A DNA stretch of 36,655 bases from Methylococcaceae bacterium UBA7658 (GTDB taxonomy: Bacteria > Pseudomonadota > Gammaproteobacteria > Methylococcales > Methylomonadaceae), in the NCBI GenBank assembly GCA_002483425.1, contig DLHW01000068.1, forward strand, positions 344 to 36,998. Direction: 5' to 3'. Both the position numbers and the translations under genes were made by a program. The stretch's first letter is position 1. Each line of letters starts with the position of its first letter. The notes beneath the pieces are model-generated. The model saw only the letters and a program-made list of their open reading frames with translations. It ran no database searches and had not been told where the DNA came from. Positions 1-8,920 of this stretch are shown one piece after another.

Positions 1-2384
1 CGGCGGGCCTGCCGATTGCAATGGCGGGCATACCGTATCATGCCGCCGAAAATTATCTCGCCAAATTATTAAAATATGGCGAATCGATTGCCATTTGCGA
101 GCAAATCGGCGACCCGGCAGCGGCCAAGGGACCAGTGGATCGTAAAGTCGTGCGCATCGTAACGCCAGGCACAGTCACCGACGAGGCTTTACTCGAAGAC
201 CGGAAAGATAATTTATTGGTTGCCGTTGCCTTGTTTGAAAACAGCTACGGAATCGCCAGTCTGGATGTAACTAGCGGGCGATTCGTAGTGCAACAAGCGG
301 ATTCCGGGCATCAGTTGACTAATGAAATCAGCAGGCTCAATCCGGCCGAACTGCTGTTTAGCGAAGATTTTGCATTACCTTCTGGTTTGAAACAACGTAA
401 CGGATTATGCCGAAGACCGCCCTGGCATTTCGAACCGGAAAGCGCCCGTTTATTGGTTTTAAAACAATTCAACGTCTTAGACTTGAAAGGATTCGGCTGT
501 GACGATATGCCCGCAAGCATAGCGGCGGCAGGGGCTTTATTAAATTACATTAAAGACACTCAGCAATGCGCTTTACCACATATTCAAGGCATTCGCACCG
601 AACACGGTCAAGATAGTATCTTATTGGATGCGGCAAGCCGCCGTAACCTTGAGCTGGATTTTCACTCGAGCGGGCAAACTGAATACACCTTATTAGGCGT
701 TTTGGACCAGACCGCGACAGCAATGGGCAGCCGGTGTCTACGGCGTTGGACTCATAGACCGATTAGAGATAACCAAGTTCTCAGTAACCGTTTTAGTTGT
801 GTAGCCAGCTTATTAGAGGGGAAAATTTACCGGAAACTGTACGCCATTTTGCGACAGACCGGCGATATCGAACGAATTAGCTCGCGGATCGCTTTAAAAT
901 CGGCGCGCCCGCGCGATTTGGCGGTGTTACGCAATACGCTGGCCGTCTTACCCAGCATTTATGAGTTGCTTATAAATTGCGATAACCCGCGCTTAACTTT
1001 ATTGCTTGAGCAGGTTGGAACGCAACCAGAGTTATTGGACTTACTGCAACAAGCCATTGTCGACAACCCGCCAATGCTTATCAGGGATGGCGGCGTCATT
1101 GCTTCAACCTATAACCGGGAATTAGCCGAACTACGAAATTTAAGCCAAAATGCCGATCAGTATTTACTCGACATGGAAAGCCGGGAAAAACAAGCAACCG
1201 GAATCAATACGCTTAAAGTTAACTACAACCGTGTGCATGGCTACTATATCGAAATATCTCACCTGCATGCCGATAAAATCCCGGCGCACTATACGCGTAA
1301 ACAAACATTAAAAGGAGCGGAGCGTTACATTACCGAAGAATTAAAAGCATTTGAGGACAAGATTCTTAGCGCCCGCGAAAAATCACTAGCTTTTGAGAAA
1401 GCTTTATATGACGATTTGTTAACTCAAATCGCAAAACAATTGCGCGCTTTACAACGTTGTGCCGCCGCATTAGCCGAATTGGATGTGCTCAACTGTTTCG
1501 CCGAACGCGCCGATAACCTGAATTTAGTACAGCCGGTATTGACCGATAGACCTGGCGTTGCCATTGAAAGCGGCCGCCATCTGGTTGTTGAACAACTGAC
1601 GGATACTCCTTTTGTCGCCAATGATCTGGCGTTAACTAATCAACGCCGTATGCTTGTCATCACCGGTCCTAATATGGGCGGAAAATCGACTTATATGCGG
1701 CAAACGGCGCTCATCGTATTACTTGCGCATATCGGTTGTTATGTTCCCGCTAAAAAATTTATTTGCGGACCGGTGGACAAAATTTTTACCCGTATCGGAG
1801 CATCGGACGATTTAGCAAGCGGACGTTCGACTTTTATGGTCGAAATGTCGGAAACCGCCAATATCTTGCATAACGCCACAGCCAATAGTTTAATCTTGAT
1901 GGACGAAATAGGCCGCGGCACCAGCACCTTCGACGGTTTATCTTTAGCTTGGGCTTGCGCCGGTTATTTAGCCAAAGAAATCAAAGCCTTTACGCTATTC
2001 GCCACACATTATTTTGAGCTGACTACCCTCGCCGACGAACTAAGAACCGTTGCGAATGTACATTTGGACGCCATGGAGAATGGCGATAAAATTATTTTTC
2101 TTCACACCGTTAAGGACGGCCCCGCCAATCAAAGTTACGGGCTTCAAGTCGCTGCGCTAGCTGGTGTTCCCGGCCTAATTATTGACAAGGCGAAAGCAAA
2201 ATTAAGGCATTTAGAAGAAAAAGCGTATAGCGAACAACAAGCGGAATCGGGCATCAACCAATTGGATCTCTTCTCAACCACGGAACGCCATCCTGTCATC
2301 TTATTGCTTGATGAGGTCAATCCTGACGAACTAAGTCCAAGGCAAGCTTTAGACTTAGTTTACCGGATTAAAACATTGCTTTAA
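1..2384 (+). CDS. mutS: DNA mismatch repair protein MutS, 5' partial
   Basis: MutS recognises mispaired bases and short loops and recruits MutL in methyl-directed mismatch repair. The reading frame is open to the window edge (frame begins at base 3, 793 residues visible). The ATG at 21 is internal: it corresponds to about Met68 of the E. coli protein, in the conserved PMAGIPYH segment. About 67 N-terminal residues, including the Phe-x-Glu mismatch-reading motif, therefore lie outside the window. What remains includes the connector and lever domains, the clamp, and the ATPase with the P-loop GPNMGGKST (near 1666-1692), the Walker B stretch LILMDEIGRGTS (near 1890-1925) and the FATHYFELT switch region. 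The C-terminus ends in a PRQALDLVYRIKTLL tail much like E. coli. No internal frameshift is seen. The next gene lies 279 bp downstream, beyond a repeat element. Confidence 0.97.
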   Translation, partial: AGLPIAMAGIPYHAAENYLAKLLKYGESIAICEQIGDPAAAKGPVDRKVVRIVTPGTVTDEALLEDRKDNLLVAVALFENSYGIASLDVTSGRFVVQQADSGHQLTNEISRLNPAELLFSEDFALPSGLKQRNGLCRRPPWHFEPESARLLVLKQFNVLDLKGFGCDDMPASIAAAGALLNYIKDTQQCALPHIQGIRTEHGQDSILLDAASRRNLELDFHSSGQTEYTLLGVLDQTATAMGSRCLRRWTHRPIRDNQVLSNRFSCVASLLEGKIYRKLYAILRQTGDIERISSRIALKSARPRDLAVLRNTLAVLPSIYELLINCDNPRLTLLLEQVGTQPELLDLLQQAIVDNPPMLIRDGGVIASTYNRELAELRNLSQNADQYLLDMESREKQATGINTLKVNYNRVHGYYIEISHLHADKIPAHYTRKQTLKGAERYITEELKAFEDKILSAREKSLAFEKALYDDLLTQIAKQLRALQRCAAALAELDVLNCFAERADNLNLVQPVLTDRPGVAIESGRHLVVEQLTDTPFVANDLALTNQRRMLVITGPNMGGKSTYMRQTALIVLLAHIGCYVPAKKFICGPVDKIFTRIGASDDLASGRSTFMVEMSETANILHNATANSLILMDEIGRGTSTFDGLSLAWACAGYLAKEIKAFTLFATHYFELTTLADELRTVANVHLDAMENGDKIIFLHTVKDGPANQSYGLQVAALAGVPGLIIDKAKAKLRHLEEKAYSEQQAESGINQLDLFSTTERHPVILLLDEVNPDELSPRQALDLVYRIKTLL

Positions 2385-2386
2385 GT

Positions 2387-2480
2387 GCAGGGTACGTTTT
2401 ACGCACCAAAATCTCGGTGTTTAATATCAAATCTACGACAACGCATTTATCGTTTTTTGGTGCATGGAATGCACCCTACC
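2387..2480. repeat. REPIN-like inverted pair of REP hairpins
   Basis: Two imperfect palindromes of about 21 bp face each other across about 51 bp, starting 3 bp after the mutS stop. The left copy (2387-2407) reads GCAG followed by a hairpin GGTACG/CGCACC. The right copy (2459-2479), read on the minus strand, is GTAG followed by the hairpin GGTGCAT/ATGCACC with a TCC loop. The two copies match at about 15 of 21 positions when inverted. A G(T/C)AG tetranucleotide next to a short hairpin is the hallmark of REP sequences mobilised by RAYT transposases, and an inverted pair of REPs is a BIME or REPIN. It may also help end mutS transcription. No RAYT gene is in the window, and membership of a genomic family is inferred, not shown. 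Confidence 0.6.
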
Positions 2481-2663
2481 CCGCTGCAAATTAACCTTGG
2501 TTTTTTATGTCTAAAGTAATTCATCTAATAGTCAGTCGCTATAAACAACTAAATTTTTAAATCAGAAAGTATTTGTTGTTGCTTAAATAAATTGATTGAC
2601 TGGAATCCAAAAACAAGACTACGATTCGTTAATTTCAACTGACTTAAAACGTAGGTAACCGAG

Positions 2664-5459
2664 ATGAATAATGTTATTAACAGATCAAACCTTGCTATAA
2701 CTAATTCAGCGGTTGGTTGCCATTGGGTGATCGTTCAATTAGCAGTTTTCCTTCTTGTAGGGATAGGGATTGAGAACAGAGCTGTCGCAGCGGTTAACAC
2801 AGCGCCGAGCTTTTTTTCGATAGGGAAAGTTACGACTGACTTGCGACCAACCCATCGCGGCCAGAATCAAGGTAGTCAGGGCTATTCCGTCGCCATTCAA
2901 AAAGACGGCAAAATACTCGTGGCAGGCTACAGCTTCGGTTCTGCCTTTTTGCCGAGCGCTCGTAATTATGGTTACGTTGCCTTGGCCCGATACCTTACTG
3001 ACGGTAGATTGGATAGCAGTTTCGGCAATAATGGCACTGTCACAACCGATGTCAACGACGGTAACGGATGGTTTAGCATTGGTTATTCCATGGCCATCCA
3101 AACCGATGGCAAAATCCTGGTGGCAGGCAATGTTTTCGGGGCAGGTTTTGGTAGCGGGGGTGCGGTATCAGACCTTGCCTTGGTGCGTTACAACGAAGAT
3201 GGCTCTTTGGATACCACTTTTGACGGCGACGGCAAAGCCATCATTGACTTAGGCGGTTATGATGTTGCCCGATCCATTTCCATTCAGGCTAACGGCAAAA
3301 TTCTAGTTGTTGGCTCTAGTGAATTATCCGCTTTTAACCTGGTTGGTTCTAGGGTTGCTGTATTGCGTTTCAATCGAGATGGTTCCTTAGATACCGGCTT
3401 TTCCGGCGACGGCAAATTATTGACAAAATTTGCCCCGCCTTCAATTGGTGCTATTGATGAGGGATCGGACGTTACCGTACAAGCCGATGGCAAAATTATA
3501 GTCACAGGTGTCCATAATAATGGTGAAGTGGGGGTAATTCGATTGAATCCTAACGGGTCTTTGGATGCCGGTTTTGACGGCGACGGCAAAGTTACGACAA
3601 GTTTTGAAAGTGGCATCGGTTACTATATTGGTAGCGCGGTTATCTTACAACCTGATGGCAAAATTATTGCAACCGGTAAAAGTGATTTTGGTGTTGAATT
3701 AGTACGCTACAATCCAAATGGCACTTTAGATAACAGTTTCGATAACGATGGGAAAACTGCAACCCCTATCAACAGTAATGTTGGCGATCAGCCGGCAATT
3801 GATGTTGCGTTGCAGAAAGATGGCAAAATTCTTGTCTCAATACCCTCCGAAGAATTCATCATGTTCCGTTACAATGCCGATGGCACTCTCGATACCAGTT
3901 TTTCAGGCGACGGAATCGTTAAAACGTTATTCCCTCACGGGTATCCGTCCTTACAGCAGAGCATCGCCCATTCGTTAACGATACAAGCGGATGGCAAGAT
4001 TCTCATAACTGGAACCGATGGCGGCTACCCGGGTGCTTCTTCCGGTTCATATAAAACGGCGGTTGCGCGGCACAATCCTGATGGCAGTTTGGATAGTTCG
4101 TTTGGAGCGCCAACTAACACGCTTGATGGTATTTCGGCCTACAAGCAAGGTGACACTTATCCATCGATACTTGATGGATTAGTCCAAATCGCCGATGCCG
4201 AATTAGAGAGCCAAGGGAATTATAAAGGCGCGTCCATTACCTTACAACGCCATGGCGGGGCAAATAGCGAAGATGTATTTTCGTGCCTCTACTCACCTTT
4301 AAAGTGCATCGACAATAAATTGATGATAGCTGGCGCACCCGATATCACGATAGGTTCTTACCTTATTGGCAATGGGATTTTCAGGGCCCAATTCAACAGC
4401 AATGCCTCCCAATATTGGGTTAATCAAGTCTTGTCGTTGTTATCCTATAGCAACACCTCCACCAGCAACGACCCGAAAACAATTCAAATCGATTGGATTT
4501 TTAACGACGGGAATACGACAGGAATACAAGGTACAGGCGGCGCATTAAAAACAGTCGGCACTACTACAACTGTCTACTTGAATAATGCCGCTCCAGTTCT
4601 TGCCACACCGGCCCCAATTGACTATGTTGATACTGCTTTCGACGATACTTTCCTCCCGGTCACAGGCACATTGAGCGCAAACGACACCCCTGGCAGCTCG
4701 TTAACATTTGAAATATTAGGTACAGACAACGGTGACGGCACTTTGAGTTCCATAGAAAACAAAGCCTATGGCACTTTGATAATGGATAAAACCACGGGGG
4801 CTTACAGTTTCATTCCAAACCAATTCGGTTTGGAAAAACTGAACGTTGACAAATCAATCAGTTTTGCTGTTTCCGTTAGAGACGGATTTCTTTATTCAGG
4901 TAATAATTTGGTTATTAATATCTCGCAAAACGGTATTACAGAATCGTTAGGCAATGACAACTTGACCGGAACTTCGGGTGACGATGTCATGATAGGGTTG
5001 ACTGGCGACGACACGCTGTCGGGACAAAATGGCAATGATTTCTTGAGAGGATGGGAAGGCAACGACAACTTGTCAGGCGGCAATGGCGACGATGTATTGA
5101 GGGGCGGGGAAGGCAATGACATCTTAACGGGAGGTACTGGCAAAGACATCTTTGAATTTAATTATGCACCGGACGCAACGAATGTCGACACTATTAATGA
5201 CTTCAACCCGATTGATGACAGTATCCGCTTATGGAATACGGCTTTTACCGAATTGACTGCAAGCGTCGTGTTGAATTCAAATCACTTTGTTGTTGCAAGT
5301 ACCGCTTTAGATAGCGACGATTATGTGATTTATAATAAGGTAACAGGCGATTTGTTCTATGACGCTGACGGAAACGGTAGTAGCGCCGCGATTAAGTTTG
5401 CAACCCTGCCACCTAATCTCGCTTTGACAAACGCGGATTTTACAGTTTGGGGTATATAG
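2664..5459 (+). CDS. Secreted delta-60 repeat / VCBS / RTX calcium-binding protein
   Basis: This is a 931-residue extracellular protein of unknown role. Residues 21-42 form a hydrophobic segment ending in AVAA, resembling a Sec signal peptide. Seven delta-60 repeats follow, with the core DGKIL-type turn at residues 81, 148, 210, 275, 331, 386 and 443 (spacing 67, 62, 65, 56, 55 and 57). Each core is followed by a (DG)SLDxxFxxDGK segment. Seven such units could make a seven-bladed propeller (inference). Residues about 482-640 form a region of the ADAEL...GGAN..DVF type seen in large adhesins. Residues about 643-740 resemble a VCBS domain, and 769-829 hold RTX nonapeptides (GGxGNDxL). The C-terminal (Y/F)DADGNGS...FATL...LTNADF tail is typical of type I secretion substrates. 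No type I exporter genes are adjacent. Repeat domains are clear; function is unknown. Confidence 0.9.
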   Translation: MNNVINRSNLAITNSAVGCHWVIVQLAVFLLVGIGIENRAVAAVNTAPSFFSIGKVTTDLRPTHRGQNQGSQGYSVAIQKDGKILVAGYSFGSAFLPSARNYGYVALARYLTDGRLDSSFGNNGTVTTDVNDGNGWFSIGYSMAIQTDGKILVAGNVFGAGFGSGGAVSDLALVRYNEDGSLDTTFDGDGKAIIDLGGYDVARSISIQANGKILVVGSSELSAFNLVGSRVAVLRFNRDGSLDTGFSGDGKLLTKFAPPSIGAIDEGSDVTVQADGKIIVTGVHNNGEVGVIRLNPNGSLDAGFDGDGKVTTSFESGIGYYIGSAVILQPDGKIIATGKSDFGVELVRYNPNGTLDNSFDNDGKTATPINSNVGDQPAIDVALQKDGKILVSIPSEEFIMFRYNADGTLDTSFSGDGIVKTLFPHGYPSLQQSIAHSLTIQADGKILITGTDGGYPGASSGSYKTAVARHNPDGSLDSSFGAPTNTLDGISAYKQGDTYPSILDGLVQIADAELESQGNYKGASITLQRHGGANSEDVFSCLYSPLKCIDNKLMIAGAPDITIGSYLIGNGIFRAQFNSNASQYWVNQVLSLLSYSNTSTSNDPKTIQIDWIFNDGNTTGIQGTGGALKTVGTTTTVYLNNAAPVLATPAPIDYVDTAFDDTFLPVTGTLSANDTPGSSLTFEILGTDNGDGTLSSIENKAYGTLIMDKTTGAYSFIPNQFGLEKLNVDKSISFAVSVRDGFLYSGNNLVINISQNGITESLGNDNLTGTSGDDVMIGLTGDDTLSGQNGNDFLRGWEGNDNLSGGNGDDVLRGGEGNDILTGGTGKDIFEFNYAPDATNVDTINDFNPIDDSIRLWNTAFTELTASVVLNSNHFVVASTALDSDDYVIYNKVTGDLFYDADGNGSSAAIKFATLPPNLALTNADFTVWGI

Positions 5460-5510
5460 GCAAACACTTTGTACGTTCAACGAATCCGCAATACGGCGCA
5501 TATTTACAAC

Positions 5511-5541
5511 AAAGATGGGACAAAGTGACTGCCCCATCTTT
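5511..5541. terminator. Hairpin between convergent genes, possible bidirectional terminator
   Basis: A perfect 9-bp inverted repeat, AAAGATGGG (5511-5519) and CCCATCTTT (5533-5541), with a 13-nt loop sits in the 98-bp gap between the convergent RTX gene and dsbC. A-rich sequence on the left flank and T-rich sequence on the right give only short U-tracts in either direction, so termination is plausible but not certain. Confidence 0.5.
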
Positions 5542-5557
5542 CTGGGTTTCTGTTGAG

Positions 5558-6274
5558 CTAAAGCGGCTTGTCTTTTTGCAATGCTTGCAACAGTTCCATT
5601 GCCGGCAGGTATCCTGGGAAAATTGCGCCGTTTTCAGTGACGATCATTGGAGTGCCTTTTACCTCGAATTCTTCGGCTAAGCGCATGTGTTTATCAACCG
5701 GATTATCGCACGTTTTATTGTCTAATTTTTGATCTTTTTTGGCGGAGGTTAAGGCCGCATTACGGTCTTTTGAACACCAAACGGAGACGGCCTTATTATA
5801 AGAATCCGAACCTTTACCGGCGCGCGGGAAGAATAAGTAATTGATCGTGATGCCTTGCGCAAGATATTGATCGATTTCGGAATGTAATTTACGGCAATAA
5901 CCGCAGTCGATATCGGTGAACACATAAACAGTGTATTTTCCTATTTTTGGCTTAAAAACAATCATATTGCCTTTACCCATTTTTTCCAGCGCGTTTTTAC
6001 GGACTCCACCAAGCTTTTGAGCGGTTAAATCAGCGCGGTTTTCAACATCGATAAGCCGCCCTTGCACAATATATTTACCGTCATCCGACACATAAAAAAT
6101 ATTGGAGCCTAAGATAACTTCATTCAGTCCTTTTATTTCTGAAGGTTTAATGGCTTCTATTTTGGTTTCGGGCATTACTTTTTCAAGTGCTTTGGTTATT
6201 GCAATATCGTCTGCTTGGGCAAACGGAAAAATCAAAGCTAATAATAAGCCGGTCAAAAAGTTTAATTTTTTCAT
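5558..6274 (-). CDS. dsbC: Periplasmic thiol:disulfide isomerase DsbC
   Basis: DsbC is a homodimeric periplasmic isomerase that reshuffles wrong disulfides and is kept reduced by DsbD. The 238-residue product begins with a signal peptide cleaved after about residue 21 (AQA/DD). It then has the N-terminal dimerisation domain and a thioredoxin fold with the active site CGYC (C124, C127) and the cis-proline loop GTP (P209). C167 and C189 are spaced 22 apart, as is the structural disulfide of E. coli DsbC. It lies 100 bp downstream of rseP on the same strand, where bamA stands in many relatives. The start ATG at 6274 has only a weak ribosome site; the signal peptide supports it. DsbG is the main alternative, but the overall match is closer to DsbC. 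Confidence 0.93.
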   Translation of the reverse strand: MKKLNFLTGLLLALIFPFAQADDIAITKALEKVMPETKIEAIKPSEIKGLNEVILGSNIFYVSDDGKYIVQGRLIDVENRADLTAQKLGGVRKNALEKMGKGNMIVFKPKIGKYTVYVFTDIDCGYCRKLHSEIDQYLAQGITINYLFFPRAGKGSDSYNKAVSVWCSKDRNAALTSAKKDQKLDNKTCDNPVDKHMRLAEEFEVKGTPMIVTENGAIFPGYLPAMELLQALQKDKPL

Positions 6275-6374
6275 GATGATCCGAGTCGATTAATAAATAA
6301 AGTTGTAATAACGGAGATAGGAGTTTTTTTGCTTAAATTCGTTCAAGTATTGGCGCATATTGTGACTACGCCAT

Positions 6375-7736
6375 TTAATTAATTAGCCGTTGTACGTCGA
6401 CAACCATCGCTGTCACCATCAGCAATAACAGTAAAGCCATGCCAATTTGCTGGAAAAAAATCTGCGCTTTTTCGGAAACGGGACTGCCTTTTATGGCTTC
6501 AATCCCGAAAAACATCAGGTGTCCCCCGTCGAGCACGGGTACGGGCAGCAAATTCAGCACACCGAGGCTGACGCTCACGAGCGCCATGAATTTGATGAAA
6601 TAGACAAAACCCATGTTAGCCGATTGCCCTGCAATTTGGGCGATGCTGATAGGACCGCTTAGGTTTTTGACCGATGCTTTGCCGATAAGCATCTTGCCCA
6701 TCATTCTCAAGGTCACGACGGAATAATCGTATGTGGTTTTGAAAGCGGCGGGAATCGCTTCAAGGGGCGGCAAGGAATATTTAACGGTCATAGCTTTCAT
6801 GAGGCCTTCCGGCATCAGGACCGAAGCGCCGATTTTCCCTTCGGTATTTTCGCCTGCCTGGACGCTCTTGGGAGTAATCGCCAAGGTTATCCGCGCCGCT
6901 TGGCGTTCTACTACCAAACTAATGATAATATTGGGGCGTTTTTTGACGTATTCCACCCATTCCATCCACTCGGTTACGGGCTTTCCATCCGCACTGACGA
7001 TCAAGTCGTCCTTCTTTAACCCCGCCGCCAATGCCGCGCCGCCGGGCATTACCTCGTTTATAATCGGTTTCAATTTAGGCGACCAGGGCGCGAATCCCAA
7101 GCGGTCGTACAATTTTTCCGAGTCTTCCCTGTCGCTATCGCTGAAAACAATGGATTTGTCCGATTCTTCGCCGCTGATAGACCTGGTTTTGACAAGTGCG
7201 TTTGCATCGCCGTCCATGGCTGCGGTAATCACGGCGCTCATCGCATCCGTCCAGGTATGGGCAAGTTTGCCGTTGACCGCTACGATCTCGTCGCCTTCGG
7301 CAAACCCTGCCGTTGCCGCAATCGTGCCTGGTTTAACGGCGCCGAGTATGGGTTTTAAACCGGTTTCGCCGAGCACTAACGCGCCCCAAAACAAAACGAC
7401 GGCCAGCATCAGGTTAAAAAACGGGCCAGCAGCAACGATGGCCGTCCTTACAGGCAGGCTTTGCCGGTTAAAAGCGAAAGGTAAATCCTCTGCTTTTACC
7501 TCCCCTTCCCTTTCATCGACCATCTTTACATAACCGCCCAAGGGAATCGCCGAGACGACATATTCGGTGTCATCGGAATTTTTTTGCCGCGACCACAATA
7601 CTTTGCCGAAACCGACGGAAAAGCGAAGCACTTTGACGCCGGTTTTACGCGCTACCCAAAAATGACCGAACTCATGGAACGAAATCAGTATTCCGATGGC
7701 GATTATGAAAAAGAATAGCGTGTGCAGAAGATCCAT
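6375..7736 (-). CDS. rseP: Inner-membrane site-2 zinc protease RseP
   Basis: RseP is an intramembrane metalloprotease that performs the second cut of anti-sigma factor RseA after DegS, releasing sigma-E in envelope stress, and also clears signal-peptide remnants. The 453-residue protein has the zinc motif HEFGH at residues 21-25 in the first membrane helix. Two tandem PDZ domains occupy roughly residues 120-310. The third motif, NLLPVPVLDGGH, places the third zinc ligand near D403. C-terminal membrane helices complete the usual topology. The start ATG shares one base with the dxr stop (TGATG at 7738-7734), so translation is probably coupled. It is the second-to-last gene of the leftward block, with dsbC downstream. 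Confidence 0.96.
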   Translation of the reverse strand: MDLLHTLFFFIIAIGILISFHEFGHFWVARKTGVKVLRFSVGFGKVLWSRQKNSDDTEYVVSAIPLGGYVKMVDEREGEVKAEDLPFAFNRQSLPVRTAIVAAGPFFNLMLAVVLFWGALVLGETGLKPILGAVKPGTIAATAGFAEGDEIVAVNGKLAHTWTDAMSAVITAAMDGDANALVKTRSISGEESDKSIVFSDSDREDSEKLYDRLGFAPWSPKLKPIINEVMPGGAALAAGLKKDDLIVSADGKPVTEWMEWVEYVKKRPNIIISLVVERQAARITLAITPKSVQAGENTEGKIGASVLMPEGLMKAMTVKYSLPPLEAIPAAFKTTYDYSVVTLRMMGKMLIGKASVKNLSGPISIAQIAGQSANMGFVYFIKFMALVSVSLGVLNLLPVPVLDGGHLMFFGIEAIKGSPVSEKAQIFFQQIGMALLLLLMVTAMVVDVQRLIN

Positions 7737-8920
7737 CAGGGGTACATTTCAGCTATGACTTGTTTGGCTACCGTACGGGCTTGACGGTCAAGTTCCAAGA
7801 TAACTTCCAGGCTATCGGCCGCCGTGACTGCAATCGCGTCCATGCAACGTTCGATAATTACAGGAATATCGGTAAATTTCACTTGGCGTTCCAGGAAGGC
7901 CTCTACCGCAATTTCGTTGGCGGCATTCAGTATTGCCGGCATTGTCCCGCCTGCATTGATGGCTTTATAAGCCAGCCTTAAACAAGGAAAGCGATGTAAA
8001 TCCGGCTCTTCAAAGTCCATCCGTTCGACTGCGAAAATGTCGAGAGGTTTCGCTCCCGACTCGAACCGTTCAGGCCAAGCCATGGCGTGGGCAATCGGAA
8101 TACGCATATCGGGGTTGCCCATCTGCGCTAGCACGGTGCCGTCGACATAATCGACCATGGAATGAATGACGCTTTGGGGGTGAATGACGACTTGGATCTG
8201 CTCCGGGGACATGTTGAACAACAAGCATGCTTCGATCATTTCCAAGCCTTTGTTCATCATGGTCGCAGAATCGACAGAGATTTTTTTACCCATATCCCAA
8301 TTCGGATGCGCGACGGCCTGTTCCGGCGTCACATCGGCCATTTTTTCAATCGGCATTTGCCGGAACGGTCCGCCCGAAGCGGTCAACAATATGCGGCGCA
8401 CCTGTTTGCCATCGGTTCCGGTTTGATAATCGGCGGGCATGCATTGGAAGATTGCATTATGCTCGCTGTCGATGGGCAACAAATGTGCGCCGGAGGACGA
8501 CACCGCACCCATAAAAATATCGCCGGACATGACCAGCGCTTCCTTGTTGGCAAGCAAAACCGTCTTGCCTGCCTTCGCGGCGGCAAGGCTCGGAAGCAAT
8601 CCGGCTGCGCCCACAATGGCTGCCATAACTGAATCCACTTCATCGAGGGTGGCGACTTGCTCCAATGCTTTAGCGCCCGATAAAACGGTAATGTCGACAA
8701 TAACAGAGTTGTTGATTTTATCTTTGAATTCCCGCGCCTTGCTGTCGTTGACAACCACGGCGTATTGCGGACGATGAGCCAAGCAGAGTTCGTATAAAGC
8801 GTCAATATTGGAATTCGCCGTCAAGGCGACGATTTTATACAGATGCGGGTGGCGCGCCGCGACATCCAAGGTGCTAACACCGATTGAACCCGTTGCGCCG
8901 AGGATGCATAAGCCTTTCAT
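7736..8920 (-). CDS. dxr: 1-deoxy-D-xylulose 5-phosphate reductoisomerase
   Basis: Dxr converts 1-deoxy-D-xylulose 5-phosphate to 2-C-methyl-D-erythritol 4-phosphate with NADPH, the committed step of the MEP isoprenoid pathway. The 394-residue protein carries the NADPH loop GATGSIG (residues 8-14), NKEALV (125-130), the metal and substrate site PIDSEHNAIF with D151 and E153, the flexible loop SGGPFR, and MMNKGLEMIEA with the third acidic ligand at E227. Its length is normal (E. coli 398). Its ATG overlaps the cdsA stop as ATGA (8920-8917), and its own stop overlaps the rseP start by one base. It therefore sits in a tightly coupled run, two genes from uppS, which uses isoprenoid precursors made by this pathway. 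Confidence 0.97.
   Translation of the reverse strand: MKGLCILGATGSIGVSTLDVAARHPHLYKIVALTANSNIDALYELCLAHRPQYAVVVNDSKAREFKDKINNSVIVDITVLSGAKALEQVATLDEVDSVMAAIVGAAGLLPSLAAAKAGKTVLLANKEALVMSGDIFMGAVSSSGAHLLPIDSEHNAIFQCMPADYQTGTDGKQVRRILLTASGGPFRQMPIEKMADVTPEQAVAHPNWDMGKKISVDSATMMNKGLEMIEACLLFNMSPEQIQVVIHPQSVIHSMVDYVDGTVLAQMGNPDMRIPIAHAMAWPERFESGAKPLDIFAVERMDFEEPDLHRFPCLRLAYKAINAGGTMPAILNAANEIAVEAFLERQVKFTDIPVIIERCMDAIAVTAADSLEVILELDRQARTVAKQVIAEMYP

Noticed and set aside
21..23. ATG at 21 as the start of mutS
   Set aside because: The frame is open to the window edge, and this Met matches an internal conserved residue of MutS (PMAGIPYH segment).
2739..3101. 120-codon open frame on the minus strand inside the RTX gene
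   Set aside because: It lies antisense to a well-supported repeat protein. The repeated Asp/Gly codons leave the opposite strand open by chance, and the translation shows no domain.
2904..4100. Possible CRISPR or DNA tandem repeat at the regularly spaced GATGGCAAAATT-type motifs
   Set aside because: The spacing follows codons of a delta-60 protein repeat and varies from 165 to 201 bp; the repeats are coding and diverged.
6733..7533. 266-codon open frame on the plus strand opposite rseP
   Set aside because: It is a shadow of rseP with low-complexity composition, no ribosome site and no recognisable motif.
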